Of a DNA stretch of 64,000 nt, positions 1-9,404 are shown in pieces (positions within the stretch are counted from its first letter, which is position 1; the number at the start of each line of letters is the position of its first letter). A program made the position numbers and the translations under genes. The notes beneath the pieces were generated by a model. That model made no database searches. It worked only from the letters and a program-made list of their open reading frames with translations, and was not told the origin of the DNA. The stretch comes from Ottowia thiooxydans DSM 14619 (GTDB taxonomy: Bacteria > Pseudomonadota > Gammaproteobacteria > Burkholderiales > Burkholderiaceae_C), in contig NZ_AUGX01000035.1 in the NCBI RefSeq assembly GCF_000422885.1, forward strand, positions 1-64,000. The letters run 5' to 3'.

Positions 1-492
1 CCGAGGCCGGGATTGCCCCCGGCAGTGCAGTCCCTTTCTTTGCTCGCACCCGGAGCGCCGGCCGAAAGCAAGGAACCAAAGAAATGCGACCCCAAGTCCG
101 TGTCCCTACGCTGGGCTCCGGGCAACCTCCGGTGCTCAGGCAAGGGGCGGTGCGGCAGAACTCTCTTCTTTCGCTTCGCTCACTACGTTCAAACAGCTGC
201 CGCAAGCTAGTTCTTGAAGCAAGAGCATCTTTCAGTGCTCTTGCCCGCCCCCGGATGGCCGGCCCCTTGACCTGCGCTCCTCGGCACGGCCTCAAGGGGT
301 GGGGAGCCTCACTCGGGCCATTGCTGCGCTCGGCCTTCGAGTCGTTAGTCTTTCCCCTATCGGGGAAAGATAATTTTGGCGCCTTCAAACAGTTGGTCTT
401 GAGAGTCGGACAACGTTGTTGGTCTTGGTCTGAGGTCACATTATTCGTGCCCAACAAACCATCGAAGCTCCCTGATCCCGGACAATAGGATC
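1..492. other. repeat-rich intergenic region, no convincing gene
   Basis: No reading frame here has a plausible protein composition. The open frames at 13-210 and 84-488 give low-complexity Arg/Ser/Pro/Leu-rich translations without a good ribosome binding site. The sequence has the look of the long GC-rich intergenic repeats common in Comamonadaceae, with purine-rich AAAGCAAGGAACCAAAGAAA-like stretches near 67-86. A perfect 8-bp stem hairpin (CTTTCCCC/GGGGAAAG) lies at 350-369. It is followed by an A/T-rich but not T-tract sequence, so it is a weak terminator candidate at best. Confidence 0.55.
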
Positions 493-2733
493 GTGGGAGC
501 CTTGAAACGTCATTGGATTCGTATCTTCGCCACCGGGATTCTGGTGCTACTGGCGCTATTGCACGCCACTGGCACCATGCCGGTGGACAGCCTGACGCGC
601 CTGGACGCCAGGCTCTACGACATGCGTTTGCAGCTTTCCATGCCGGGCACATTGGATGAACGCATCGTCATCGTGGATGTGGACGAGCTCAGCCTGGAGC
701 GCCTGGGTCAGTGGCCCTGGGGGCGTCAGCGCATCGCTGCCCTGGTGGACGAGTTGATCGAGCGTCAGCAGGTGGGGGCGCTTGGCATTGACGTCGTTTT
801 TGCAGAGCCTGATCAAACGTCTGGCCTCCAGGAGCTTCAGGCACTGGCACGTACGCAGCTTGCCCACCAAAGCGGTTTCACGGATTGGCTGGCGGGCGCT
901 TTGCCCCGGCTGGACAACGACGCCACACTCGCGGCCGCCTTGAAAGACAGGCCAGTTACGCTGGGCTATTACTTCACCAGTGATCGTGGCGGACGCCGCA
1001 CAGGCATGCTACCTGCGCCCGTGTTTGCACCGGATGCTGGAGCGGGCTTGCCCGGTCTGCTGAGTTGGGACGGGTATGGCGCCAGTATCGTGCCGCTGGC
1101 CATAGCTGCTCCATATGCGGGGTTCTTCAATGCGGTGAGCGATCCTGATGGAGTGGTTCGATCTGCGCCTGTGCTTGCTGAGTTTGAAGGGGCGTTTTAT
1201 GAGTCCCTGGCGCTGGCTTTGTTACGCCAGAGCCTGGGCAAACCGTCCGTGCAGGTGGAGCGCGCGGTTCCCGGCGATCCCACCAGCCCATTGGTTGCCC
1301 TGACACTGCGCGGCAGCGCTAAAAACTTGAGCATTCCCGTGGATAGCCGTGCCACGGCCCTGGTTCCTTACCGCGGTCTTGGGGGCCCTAAGGGCGGATC
1401 GTTTCGCTACGTTTCAGCTGCCGAGATCGTCGACGGCAGCCTTCCTGCGGGTAGTTTGAAGGGCAAAATTGCGCTGCTTGGCTTTACAGCACCCGGCCTC
1501 ATGGACTTGCGCTCTGCCCCCGTTGGGGAGGCCTACCCTGGTGTGGAAATACATGCCAACCTCATTTCGGGCATGTTGGATGGCCGGATCGCCCGCGTAC
1601 CGGACTACGCAAGCGGCTATGAAGTGTTGTCTATTTTCATCATCGGGGCGCTCCTTGCCATCGGTTTGCCCATGCTGCCCATGGCAGCCGCATTGATCTT
1701 GGGCGTGCTGGTGATCGCTGCTTGGCTGGGGTTAAACACCGCCCTCTACCTGGGTGCTGGCCTGGCCTTGCCTCAAGCGGCTGTGCTGGTGATGGCACTG
1801 GCTGCGCTGGCCTTGAACATGGCTTGGGGCTATTTCGTTGAAGGCCGGGCCAAGCGCGAGCTCGCTCAGATTTTTCGCTCCTATGTGCCGCCAGAGCTGG
1901 TGCGCCAGATGCTTAAAAGCCCTGAGCAATACAGCATGCAAGCCCGTACTGAAGAGCTCACCGTGATGTTTTGCGACATGCGCGGCTTCACCAGCTTGTC
2001 GGAAACCATGGAGCCGCTGGAAGTGCAGTTGTTGCTCAACTCCGTGCACAACCGTTTGACTGAAGTGATACGCGCTCATCGGGGCACCATCGACAAATAC
2101 GTCGGCGATTGCGTCATGGCCTTTTGGGGCGCGCCGGTGGCGACGGCTGAACATGCGCGCTTGGCTGTTGATGCGGCTTTTTCCATAGTGGAGACCATGC
2201 GTGTGTTCAATGCCGAGCGCATCGCAGACGGCCTGCCCGCATTGGGCATAGGTATTGGATTGAGTACAGGGCAGATGTCTGTCGGAGACATGGGCTCTGA
2301 TCTAAGGCGGGCTTACACGGTAGTGGGAGATGCCGTGAACCTCGCTTCTCGGCTGGAAGGTCTTTCAAACGTGTACGGCGCAGACATCATTGCCAGCGCT
2401 GCCACCCAAATTCAAGCTGCGGGCTTCGTGTGGCAGGAACTTGATCGAGTGCGCGTGAGGGGGAGGGCTCAGGCTGTCACCATCTACACGCTGCGAGCGC
2501 GCGAAGAGGGCAGGCATCTTCATGGATTGGATCAGGAGCTGGCTCTGTGGCAGCAATTGCTGGAGGCATGGCGGCGCGGTGATATGGCCGCATGCGAGCC
2601 CAAGGTGCGCGAGCTTCGCGAGCTGAATCCCTGGTTTGGCCTCTACGAGCTATATGAGCGAAGAATCGTTGCTCACCGCCAATTGCCACCAGACCTCAGC
2701 TGGGACGGCACCACGATTTTTGACTTCAAGTAA
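493..2733 (+). CDS. CHASE2-domain class III adenylate/guanylate cyclase
   Basis: This is a 746-residue membrane-bound nucleotide cyclase expected to make cAMP or cGMP in response to an extracytoplasmic signal. An N-terminal membrane segment (about 10-28) is followed by a CHASE2 sensor domain (about 30-350), a cluster of hydrophobic helices (about 375-445) and a C-terminal class III cyclase domain (about 485-665). The cyclase core shows MFCDMRGF near residue 492 with a metal-binding Asp, DKYVGD near 534 and [11 protein letters not shown] near 610. Substrate specificity cannot be decided by eye. The start is a GTG at 493; no strong ribosome binding site precedes it. It stands alone, with a convergent transporter gene downstream. 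The family (CHASE2-TM-cyclase) is well established; the ligand is unknown. Confidence 0.92.
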   Translation: MGALKRHWIRIFATGILVLLALLHATGTMPVDSLTRLDARLYDMRLQLSMPGTLDERIVIVDVDELSLERLGQWPWGRQRIAALVDELIERQQVGALGIDVVFAEPDQTSGLQELQALARTQLAHQSGFTDWLAGALPRLDNDATLAAALKDRPVTLGYYFTSDRGGRRTGMLPAPVFAPDAGAGLPGLLSWDGYGASIVPLAIAAPYAGFFNAVSDPDGVVRSAPVLAEFEGAFYESLALALLRQSLGKPSVQVERAVPGDPTSPLVALTLRGSAKNLSIPVDSRATALVPYRGLGGPKGGSFRYVSAAEIVDGSLPAGSLKGKIALLGFTAPGLMDLRSAPVGEAYPGVEIHANLISGMLDGRIARVPDYASGYEVLSIFIIGALLAIGLPMLPMAAALILGVLVIAAWLGLNTALYLGAGLALPQAAVLVMALAALALNMAWGYFVEGRAKRELAQIFRSYVPPELVRQMLKSPEQYSMQARTEELTVMFCDMRGFTSLSETMEPLEVQLLLNSVHNRLTEVIRAHRGTIDKYVGDCVMAFWGAPVATAEHARLAVDAAFSIVETMRVFNAERIADGLPALGIGIGLSTGQMSVGDMGSDLRRAYTVVGDAVNLASRLEGLSNVYGADIIASAATQIQAAGFVWQELDRVRVRGRAQAVTIYTLRAREEGRHLHGLDQELALWQQLLEAWRRGDMAACEPKVRELRELNPWFGLYELYERRIVAHRQLPPDLSWDGTTIFDFK

Positions 2734-2756
2734 AAGGCCTACTCAGGCACCGGCGC

Positions 2757-4088
2757 TTAGTCGCGCTCCGACTCCAGCTTGCGGCTGAGCAGTAACGCGC
2801 CCACTGTGCAGACCGCGCCCGAAAGCAGGTAAACGCCAAGGTAGGCCAGCCCGAAATGGGCTGACAGCCAAAGTGCGACCATAGGTGCGAAGGCGGCGCC
2901 AATGAGCCACGCGAAATCGTTGGTCAGGGCCGCGCCGGTGTAGCGGTAGCGAGACGAAAAGTTGGATGTGACCGTGCCTGAAGCCTGGCCATAGGAAAGA
3001 CCCAGCAACACGAAACCCAGCAGGATAAAAATGTTCTGGCTGAGGGTGTCTCCACCCAGCAGAGTTGGAGCGAAGCCGCTGAAGATGGCAATCAGCAGGG
3101 CCAGTGCACCTAAGGTATTGCGCCGGCCGTAGTGATCAGCCAGCCAGCCGGAGACGACGATGGCTACCGCGCAAAGCAGTCCGCCCACGATCTGCACCAT
3201 CAGGAACGACACAATAGGTTGCTGCGCATACAGCAAGGTCCAAGACAGTGGGAACACGGTCACCAAGTGGAACAGGGCATAGCTGGCCAGCGCGGCAAAG
3301 GCGCCAATGACCACGTTGCCGCCTTGATTGGCCATCAACTCACCGATTGGCACAGGTTCGAGTTCATTTTTGTCGAGCAAGTGCTCGTACTCGCGGGTGA
3401 GCACCAAGCGCAGACGAGCGAACAGAGCGACCACGTTGATGGCGAAGGCTACGAAGAATGGGTAGCGCCAGCCCCAACCCAGAAACTCATCCAGCGGAAG
3501 GCTTGCATAAAGATAGGCGAACAGCGCACTCGCCAGCACGAAGCCGGTTGGCGCGCCCAGTTGTCCCAGCATGGCATACCAGCCGCGTCGTCCGGCGGGC
3601 GCATTCATGGCCAGCAAGGAGGGCAGGCCGTCCCAGGAGCCACCCAGCGCCATGCCTTGGCCAATGCGGAACAGGGACAGGAGAACGATGGCGGTGGTGC
3701 CTAGGGAGTTGTAGCCGGGAAGGAATGCGATGCCGGCGGTGCAGGTGCCCAGCAGAAACATGGCCAGCGTGAGTTTGGTACCTCGGCCCCAGCGCCGCTG
3801 GACCATCATCGAAATCACTGTGCCGAATGGGCGCGCCACAAAGGCCAGAGCGAAGATGGCGAAGGCGTACAAGGTGCCGTTCAACGCGCTTTCGCCAGGA
3901 AAGAACACCGTGGGGAAGACCAGGGCGGAGGCGATGCCGTAGACGAAGAAGTCGAAATATTCCGACGTACGCCCAATCACTACGCCCACTGCGATATCAC
4001 CAGGCGCGACGTCGTGGTTGCCGGACTCCGCACCATGTAACGCCTTTGGCGGGAATGCAGGAGAGTGAGTTGTATTGATACCTGTCAT
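2757..4088 (-). CDS. MFS transporter, metabolite:H+ symporter (MHS) type
   Basis: This is a 443-residue multispan transporter of the major facilitator superfamily, probably with 12 helices. It resembles the ProP/ShiA/KgtP-type metabolite:proton symporters, with an early VGVVIGRTSEYFDFFVYG segment typical of that group. A longer frame reaches 4127, but an ATG at 4088 is preceded by AGGCAGGA at good spacing and is chosen here. The substrate cannot be read from the sequence; carboxylates, betaines and aromatic acids are all used by relatives. It is convergent with the cyclase gene (24 bp apart) and divergent from the cyo operon, so the 4089-4451 interval carries both promoters. Confidence 0.88.
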   Translation of the reverse strand: MTGINTTHSPAFPPKALHGAESGNHDVAPGDIAVGVVIGRTSEYFDFFVYGIASALVFPTVFFPGESALNGTLYAFAIFALAFVARPFGTVISMMVQRRWGRGTKLTLAMFLLGTCTAGIAFLPGYNSLGTTAIVLLSLFRIGQGMALGGSWDGLPSLLAMNAPAGRRGWYAMLGQLGAPTGFVLASALFAYLYASLPLDEFLGWGWRYPFFVAFAINVVALFARLRLVLTREYEHLLDKNELEPVPIGELMANQGGNVVIGAFAALASYALFHLVTVFPLSWTLLYAQQPIVSFLMVQIVGGLLCAVAIVVSGWLADHYGRRNTLGALALLIAIFSGFAPTLLGGDTLSQNIFILLGFVLLGLSYGQASGTVTSNFSSRYRYTGAALTNDFAWLIGAAFAPMVALWLSAHFGLAYLGVYLLSGAVCTVGALLLSRKLESERD

Positions 4089-4192
4089 GGCATTGATTCC
4101 TGCCTTGTTTGCGCACCGATGGCGCACGCCAAGTTTGTCGAGAGCGGAAGGGTTATTGCACTAGGAGCGTATTCATGATCTGTTCGGCGACC

Positions 4193-4232
4193 CCGGAAGC
4201 CCGGAAGCCCGGAAGCCCGGAAGCCCGGAAGC
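4193..4232. repeat. 8-bp tandem repeat, 5 perfect copies
   Basis: The unit CCGGAAGC is repeated five times without error, and a sixth degenerate copy (CCGGCGCC) follows to 4240. It lies in the divergent promoter region between the MFS transporter and cyoA, where slippage could alter spacing of promoter elements. Confidence 0.9.
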
Positions 4233-4302
4233 CCGGCGCCCAAAAACATCATGAACACGTTCTTGAAACCATGCGCAGAGTATGCGGCAGCAAGGGGTTC
4301 CT

Positions 4303-4323
4303 TTGACATAGGACAAAACGTCC
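4303..4323 (+). promoter_or_regulatory. candidate promoter/operator region of cyo operon
   Basis: A TTGACA hexamer at 4303-4308 could be a -35 box, and GGAC-N5-GTCC (4311-4323) forms a short inverted repeat just after it. No convincing -10 box is seen at the expected 17-bp spacing, so this is a weak proposal for the promoter or a regulator site of the oxidase operon. Confidence 0.25.
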
Positions 4324-4451
4324 AATGGGCTTTTGGCTTAGTGGCAGTTAGATTTCATGGCTGACAACCGTACGCACATCAGTCTTGTGCTGCCCTTGCC
4401 CGCATCTTGGAATTTCCTGATGCGCAACATGGCTTTTTCATTGGGTTTCGT

Positions 4452-5453
4452 ATGCTTTTCTCGAGCCTGTCCCGCGCTTCACTCGTTGCCATCCTTGCCA
4501 GCTTGATGGCCGGTTGCAGCGATCTCGTGCTGCTCAACCCGGCTGGCGACGTGGCGGCCCAGAAAGGGCAGCTGATCATCATCGCCACGGTCTTGATGCT
4601 GCTGATCGTCGTGCCGGTGATCTTCTTCATCTTCCTGTTCGCCTGGCGTTACCGTCAGGGCGCCAAGCATGCTCAGACGGAGTATTCGCCTGATTGGGAT
4701 CACTCCACACGCCTGGAATTGCTGATCTGGGCGGCCCCGCTGGTGATCATCATTGCGCTGGGTGCGCTGACCTGGATCAGCACCCACAAGCTGGACCCGT
4801 ACCGCCCACTCGACCGCATTTCGGCTTCCATGTCATTGCCTGAGAACGTGAAGCCGCTGGAAGTCGAGGTGGTGTCACTGGATTGGAAGTGGCTGTTCTT
4901 CCTACCTGAGCAGGGCATTGCCATGGTGAACGAGCTGGCAGCGCCGGTGAACCGGCCAATACGATTCAAGCTGACCTCCAGCAGCACCATGAACGCCTTC
5001 TACGTGCCTGATCTGGCCGGAATGATCTACACCATGCCCGGGATGCAGACCGAGCTGAATGCGGTCATCAACAAGCCCGGCGTCTACAGGGGCATGTCAT
5101 CGCACTACAGCGGGGAGGGCTTTTCCGGCATGACCTTCAAGTTCCACGGTCTGAGCGACGGAGACTTCGAGCAGTGGGTGGCGCAGGCCAAGGCCGAAGG
5201 GAGTGCCTTGACGCGTGATACCTATCTGGCGCTTTCCAAGCCTTCGTCTCGCGATCCCGTGCAGCGGTTCGCTTCCGTGGAAGACGGCTTGTACCGACGC
5301 ATCATGAACCTGTGCGTGCAAGAAGGCCAGATGTGCATGGACGAGATGATGGCCCGCGATGCCGTGCGCAACCGCGCGCATCGACTCAACCGCGCCCAGG
5401 ACAAGCTGGCCCAGCAGGAAATCTGCACCACCAATACGCCTCTTTTTGAGTAG
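4452..5453 (+). CDS. cyoA: cytochrome bo-type ubiquinol oxidase subunit II
   Basis: Subunit II of the haem-copper quinol oxidase that reduces O2 with ubiquinol and pumps protons. The ATG at 4452 gives a 333-residue lipoprotein precursor with a signal peptide ending in the lipobox LMAGC (Cys22). A longer frame from 4407 would bury this signal and is rejected. Two membrane helices (about 45-70 and 85-108) precede a periplasmic cupredoxin-like domain. The CuA ligands of cytochrome c oxidases are not apparent, as expected for a quinol oxidase. cyoB begins 6 bp after the stop. First gene of cyoABCD. Confidence 0.96.
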   Translation: MLFSSLSRASLVAILASLMAGCSDLVLLNPAGDVAAQKGQLIIIATVLMLLIVVPVIFFIFLFAWRYRQGAKHAQTEYSPDWDHSTRLELLIWAAPLVIIIALGALTWISTHKLDPYRPLDRISASMSLPENVKPLEVEVVSLDWKWLFFLPEQGIAMVNELAAPVNRPIRFKLTSSSTMNAFYVPDLAGMIYTMPGMQTELNAVINKPGVYRGMSSHYSGEGFSGMTFKFHGLSDGDFEQWVAQAKAEGSALTRDTYLALSKPSSRDPVQRFASVEDGLYRRIMNLCVQEGQMCMDEMMARDAVRNRAHRLNRAQDKLAQQEICTTNTPLFE

Positions 5454-5459
5454 TCCCTC

Positions 5460-7469
5460 ATGACTGTTGAACACGCTTCTTCCGTGCCGGCGCACTGGCT
5501 GCTGGGCCGCATGACCTGGGATTCGATTCCCATGGTTCACGAACCCATTGTGCTCTGGACCTTTCTGGCCGTGGTGCTGGGGGGTATCGCTCTACTGGCC
5601 CTGGTGACCCGCTACCGGCTTTGGGGAACGATGTGGCGCGACTGGTTCTGCAGCATCGACCACAAGAGGATTGGCATCATGTACATGGTGCTGGGCGTGG
5701 TCATGCTGCTGCGCGGTTTTTCCGACGCCATCATGATGCGCTTGCAGCAAGCCATGGCTTTTGGAGACAACCTGGGCTACCTGCCGCCGCACCATTACGA
5801 CCAGATCTTCACAGCGCACGGCGTCATCATGATCTTCTTCGTGGCCATGCCGCTGGTCACGGGATTGATGAACTACATCGTGCCTTTGCAGATTGGCGCG
5901 CGAGACGTGGCGTTTCCGTTTCTGAACAACTTCAGCTTCTGGATGACCACCGCAGGTGCCATTCTGGTGATGGTGTCATTGTTCGTGGGAGAGTTCTCCA
6001 CCTCGGGCTGGCTGGCCTTGTCCAACCTGGGGGCGCAGAACCCCGGCGTGGGGCTGGATTACTACATATGGGCGCTGCAGATCGCAGGGGTGGGGACCAC
6101 GCTTTCAGGGATCAACCTGATCGTCACCATCATCAAGATGCGCGCTCCTGGCATGAACCTGATGAAGATGCCCATTTTCACCTGGACGGCGCTCTGCACC
6201 AATGCCCTGATCGTGGCTTCGTTCCCGATCTTGACCGCCGCTTTGGTGCTTATGTCGCTGGACCGTTATGTGGGCACCAATTTTTTCACCAACACGCTGG
6301 GTGGCAACCCCATGCTGTATGTGAACCTGATCTGGATCTGGGGCCACCCAGAGGTCTACATCCTCATCTTGCCCTGCTTCGGCATCTTCTCAGAGATTGT
6401 GGCTACCTTCAGCCGCAAGCGTTTGTTCGGCTATGCCTCCATGGTTTATGCCACGGTCTGCATCACGATCTTGTCTTACCTGGTGTGGCTGCATCACTTC
6501 TTCACCATGGGTTCGGGCGCGAGTGTGAATTCGTTCTTCGGGATCACCACGATGATCATCTCGATCCCGACCGGCGCCAAGATCTTCAACTGGCTGTTCA
6601 CCATGTACCGCGGGCGTATCCGCTTCGATGTGCCCATGCTGTGGGTCATGGGCGCGTTACCGACCTTCGCCATCGGAGGCTTGACGGGCGTGCTGCTCGC
6701 GGTTCCGCCGGCCGACTTCGTGTTGCACAACAGCCTGTTCCTGATCGCTCACTTTCACAACGTCATCATCGGAGGCGTGCTGTATGGCCTGATGGCTGGC
6801 ATGACCTATTGGTTCCCCAAGGCGTTTGGTTATCGGCTTGACGAGACCTGGGGGCGCCGCTCGTTCTGGTGCTGGTTGGTTGGCTTCTGGGTTGCGTTCG
6901 GTCCGCTTTATGTGCTGGGCCTGATGGGCCTGACCCGGCGCGTTAACCATTTTGAAGATCCTGCCTATCAAATCTGGTTTCAGATTGCGGCGTTCGGCGC
7001 GGTCATCGTTGCCGTGGGTATTGCCTGCTTCCTGATCCAGTTGGTGGTGAGCTATAAAAACCGTGAACAGCTGCGCGACACCACAGGCGATCCCTGGGGT
7101 GGCCGCACTCTGGAATGGGCCACTTCTTCGCCCCCACCGGATTACAACTTCGCCTTCACTCCGGTGGTGCATGACACCGACGCTTGGTCAGACATGAAAA
7201 AGCACGGCTACAAGCGTCCACTGGCAGGCTTCAAGGACATTCACATGCCTCGAAACACCAGCACGGGCGTGGTGATCTCTGTGCTGTGCACCGCCCTGGG
7301 CTTCGCCCTGATCTGGCATATGTGGCCATTGGCGATAGCCTCGTTTGCCGGCGTCGTGCTTGTGTCCATCATTCATACCTTCAACTACGACCGTGACTTT
7401 CATATTCCGGCGGCAGATATAGCCACCACGGAAAAAGCACGCACCCAACTGCTGGCACGCCATGTCTGA
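5460..7469 (+). CDS. cyoB: cytochrome bo-type ubiquinol oxidase subunit I
   Basis: Catalytic haem-copper subunit, 669 residues, about 15 membrane helices. All expected ligands are present: His120 and His433 for the low-spin haem, His431 for the high-spin haem, and His296, His345 and His346 for CuB. Tyr300 sits in the GHPEVY motif for the His-Tyr crosslink. The residues that form the ubiquinol site in the E. coli enzyme are conserved as Arg85, Asp89, His112 and Gln115 ([11 protein letters not shown] and PPHHYDQ). This supports quinol rather than cytochrome c as donor. The 3' end overlaps cyoC by 8 bp, indicating translational coupling. Confidence 0.98.
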   Translation: MTVEHASSVPAHWLLGRMTWDSIPMVHEPIVLWTFLAVVLGGIALLALVTRYRLWGTMWRDWFCSIDHKRIGIMYMVLGVVMLLRGFSDAIMMRLQQAMAFGDNLGYLPPHHYDQIFTAHGVIMIFFVAMPLVTGLMNYIVPLQIGARDVAFPFLNNFSFWMTTAGAILVMVSLFVGEFSTSGWLALSNLGAQNPGVGLDYYIWALQIAGVGTTLSGINLIVTIIKMRAPGMNLMKMPIFTWTALCTNALIVASFPILTAALVLMSLDRYVGTNFFTNTLGGNPMLYVNLIWIWGHPEVYILILPCFGIFSEIVATFSRKRLFGYASMVYATVCITILSYLVWLHHFFTMGSGASVNSFFGITTMIISIPTGAKIFNWLFTMYRGRIRFDVPMLWVMGALPTFAIGGLTGVLLAVPPADFVLHNSLFLIAHFHNVIIGGVLYGLMAGMTYWFPKAFGYRLDETWGRRSFWCWLVGFWVAFGPLYVLGLMGLTRRVNHFEDPAYQIWFQIAAFGAVIVAVGIACFLIQLVVSYKNREQLRDTTGDPWGGRTLEWATSSPPPDYNFAFTPVVHDTDAWSDMKKHGYKRPLAGFKDIHMPRNTSTGVVISVLCTALGFALIWHMWPLAIASFAGVVLVSIIHTFNYDRDFHIPAADIATTEKARTQLLARHV

Positions 7470-8079
7470 TCTTGCATTGAACGCAGGCGCCGAGCGCGTC
7501 TACCACCTGGAGCACGAACCTCATCCTGAGAACGGGACCGCTCTGGGTTTCTGGCTCTACCTGATGAGCGACTGCCTCATCTTTGCCGCACTGTTCGCCA
7601 CTTATGGCGCGCTGTCCAAAAGCTACGCAGGAGGTCCCGGCGGGGCTGAGCTGTTTGATCTGAAGCTGGTGGCTATCAACACCGCCTTCCTGTTGCTGTC
7701 GTCGATCACATTCGGGTTTGCCATGTTGCAGAAGCAGCAGGGCAAAGTAGGCGGTACCTTGGGCTGGCTGGCTGTGACCGGTCTGTTTGGCGCGGCATTT
7801 CTGGCACTGGAGATCTATGAGTTCATGCACCTCATACATGTGGGCGCCACGCCGGGTTCCAGCGCGTTCATGTCAGCATTTTTCACGCTGGTGGGCACCC
7901 ACGGTCTGCACGTGAGCTTTGGTTTGATCTGGCTGATCACGCTGATGATCCAGATCAAAAAGCATGGGCTGATCCGCGAGAACCGGCGGCGCCTGATGTG
8001 CCTTTCCATGTTCTGGCACTTTCTTGACGTGATCTGGATCGGCGTTTTTACTTTCGTCTACCTCATGGGGGTGCTGTGA
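7462..8079 (+). CDS. cyoC: cytochrome bo-type ubiquinol oxidase subunit III
   Basis: Subunit III, 205 residues, about five membrane helices, close to the usual family length. It includes the typical [16 protein letters not shown] segment and [13 protein letters not shown] near the middle. It supports proton uptake and stability of the oxidase core. The start overlaps the end of cyoB, and the stop overlaps the ATG of cyoD (ATGA). Confidence 0.96.
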   Translation: MSDLALNAGAERVYHLEHEPHPENGTALGFWLYLMSDCLIFAALFATYGALSKSYAGGPGGAELFDLKLVAINTAFLLLSSITFGFAMLQKQQGKVGGTLGWLAVTGLFGAAFLALEIYEFMHLIHVGATPGSSAFMSAFFTLVGTHGLHVSFGLIWLITLMIQIKKHGLIRENRRRLMCLSMFWHFLDVIWIGVFTFVYLMGVL

Positions 8080-8504
8080 TGAGCCAGGACTACCGCACGC
8101 ACGATGCGTCTCATACAGATGGCGCGCACGCTGGGCATCATGACCATGCCGGCGAAGATGGGCCACACAGCACATTCTCTGGTTACATGATCGGCTTTGT
8201 GCTTTCGATCGTTCTGACCGCGATCCCCTTCTGGCTGGTCATGAACCATGTCATCACTGACCGCACCATCGCAATCCTGGTGCTGGGCGGGTTGGCTGTG
8301 GCGCAGATCATTGTGCACATGGTCTATTTCCTGCACATGAACGGCAAGATCGAAGGCGGCTGGACACTGCTGTCCACCATCTTCACCCTCGTCTTCGTGG
8401 CGATTGCCGTAGCCGGCACCCTGTGGGTAATGTTCCACATGAACACCAACATGATGCCTGGGCATATGGAGCATGTGAACCACGGCAATCATGGAGGGGT
8501 CTGA
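8079..8504 (+). CDS. cyoD: cytochrome bo-type ubiquinol oxidase subunit IV
   Basis: Small assembly subunit of the quinol oxidase, 141 residues with three membrane helices (about residues 35-55, 65-87 and 100-122). The ATG at 8079 overlaps the TGA of cyoC; a GTG one codon earlier is also possible. The N-terminal 30 residues are rich in His and Asp (HDASHTDGAHAGHHDHAGED) and the C-terminus has more His and Met. This makes it longer than the roughly 110-residue E. coli protein and suggests a metal-binding tail. No cyoE (haem O synthase) follows; a SURF1 gene does. Confidence 0.94.
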   Translation: MSQDYRTHDASHTDGAHAGHHDHAGEDGPHSTFSGYMIGFVLSIVLTAIPFWLVMNHVITDRTIAILVLGGLAVAQIIVHMVYFLHMNGKIEGGWTLLSTIFTLVFVAIAVAGTLWVMFHMNTNMMPGHMEHVNHGNHGGV

Positions 8505-9318
8505 AACGGGTTCTGATTCGGGTGCGCGCAGCGAAGCGGAAGTCGCTGTGGGCCCGAAGAAGACGAGGTGGCCGTGGCTCGCAGCGGCAGCACTGGTGTT
8601 TTTAGTGCTGATATCGCTAGGCAATTGGCAGGTTCAGCGCAGGGCTTGGAAGCACGACCTCGTGGCTCGGGTGGATGCCCGTATACATGCTGTTCCGGTG
8701 GCTGCGCCTCCCGCTGCACAATGGCCTCAGATCAGCCGAGACTCGCACGAGTACCAGAGGGTTTATCTGACGGGGCGCTTCCTGCATCAACACGAAGCCC
8801 TGGTTCAGGCCACCACGGCGCTAGGTGCCGGGTTCTGGGTACTGACGCCGCTACAGGCCAGCGGCGGAACCACGGTCTGGATCAATCGCGGTTTCGTTTC
8901 TCCTGCAGCGCGCAACCCCTCGCATCGAGGTGCTGCGGCACCCGAAGGTGAAGTTCGCGTCGAAGGCCTGCTGCGCGTCACTGAACCTGATGGTGCATTT
9001 TTGCGAAATAACGATCCCGCCTCAAACCGGTGGCATTCGCGCGACGTACATGCACTCACTTTGTCTCGTGGTCTGACCCTAGAAAAAGTAGCCCCCTATT
9101 TTGTAGACCAAGAGGCTGCTGCGAACCGGAGATCTCCGGAAAGCGCCGATGGGCTTGTGCAGCCCAAGGCATGGCCTGTGGCAGGTCTGACCGTGGTGCG
9201 TTTTTCTGACAACCATCTGGTCTATGCCCTGACCTGGTATGGCCTTGCGCTGGGTTTAATGGCGGGGTTGCTTTGGGTGTGGAGCAGAGGGCGCGCATGG
9301 CCCTCAATTGCCAAGTGA
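8491..9318 (+). CDS. SURF1-family oxidase assembly protein
   Basis: SURF1-family protein, 275 residues, with one N-terminal and one C-terminal membrane helix flanking a periplasmic domain. The family signature LGNWQVQRRAWK follows the first helix. SURF1 proteins help insert haem into subunit I of haem-copper oxidases. The ATG at 8491 overlaps the end of cyoD by 14 bp, so it belongs to the cyo operon. Its N-terminus (about 28 residues before the first helix) is polar and unusually long. Confidence 0.92.
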   Translation: MEGSETGSDSGARSEAEVAVGPKKTRWPWLAAAALVFLVLISLGNWQVQRRAWKHDLVARVDARIHAVPVAAPPAAQWPQISRDSHEYQRVYLTGRFLHQHEALVQATTALGAGFWVLTPLQASGGTTVWINRGFVSPAARNPSHRGAAAPEGEVRVEGLLRVTEPDGAFLRNNDPASNRWHSRDVHALTLSRGLTLEKVAPYFVDQEAAANRRSPESADGLVQPKAWPVAGLTVVRFSDNHLVYALTWYGLALGLMAGLLWVWSRGRAWPSIAK

Positions 9319-9404
9319 ACAGAATGAACACGCGGAAAGCCCGGGTTCGCGCAGGTTTTGTGAAGCTATCAAGCGTTCAACCGTCGTTTCTAGGATGATC
9401 GTTC

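Noticed and set aside
84-488. Open frame of 134 residues in the first intergenic region
   Set aside because: Arg/Ser/Leu-rich composition typical of GC-rich non-coding DNA, no ribosome binding site, and it overlaps repeat-like sequence and a hairpin.
5621-6841. 406-residue open frame in another frame of cyoB
   Set aside because: It lies wholly inside the strongly conserved cyoB and is rich in His, Arg and Ala, as expected from an out-of-frame shadow.
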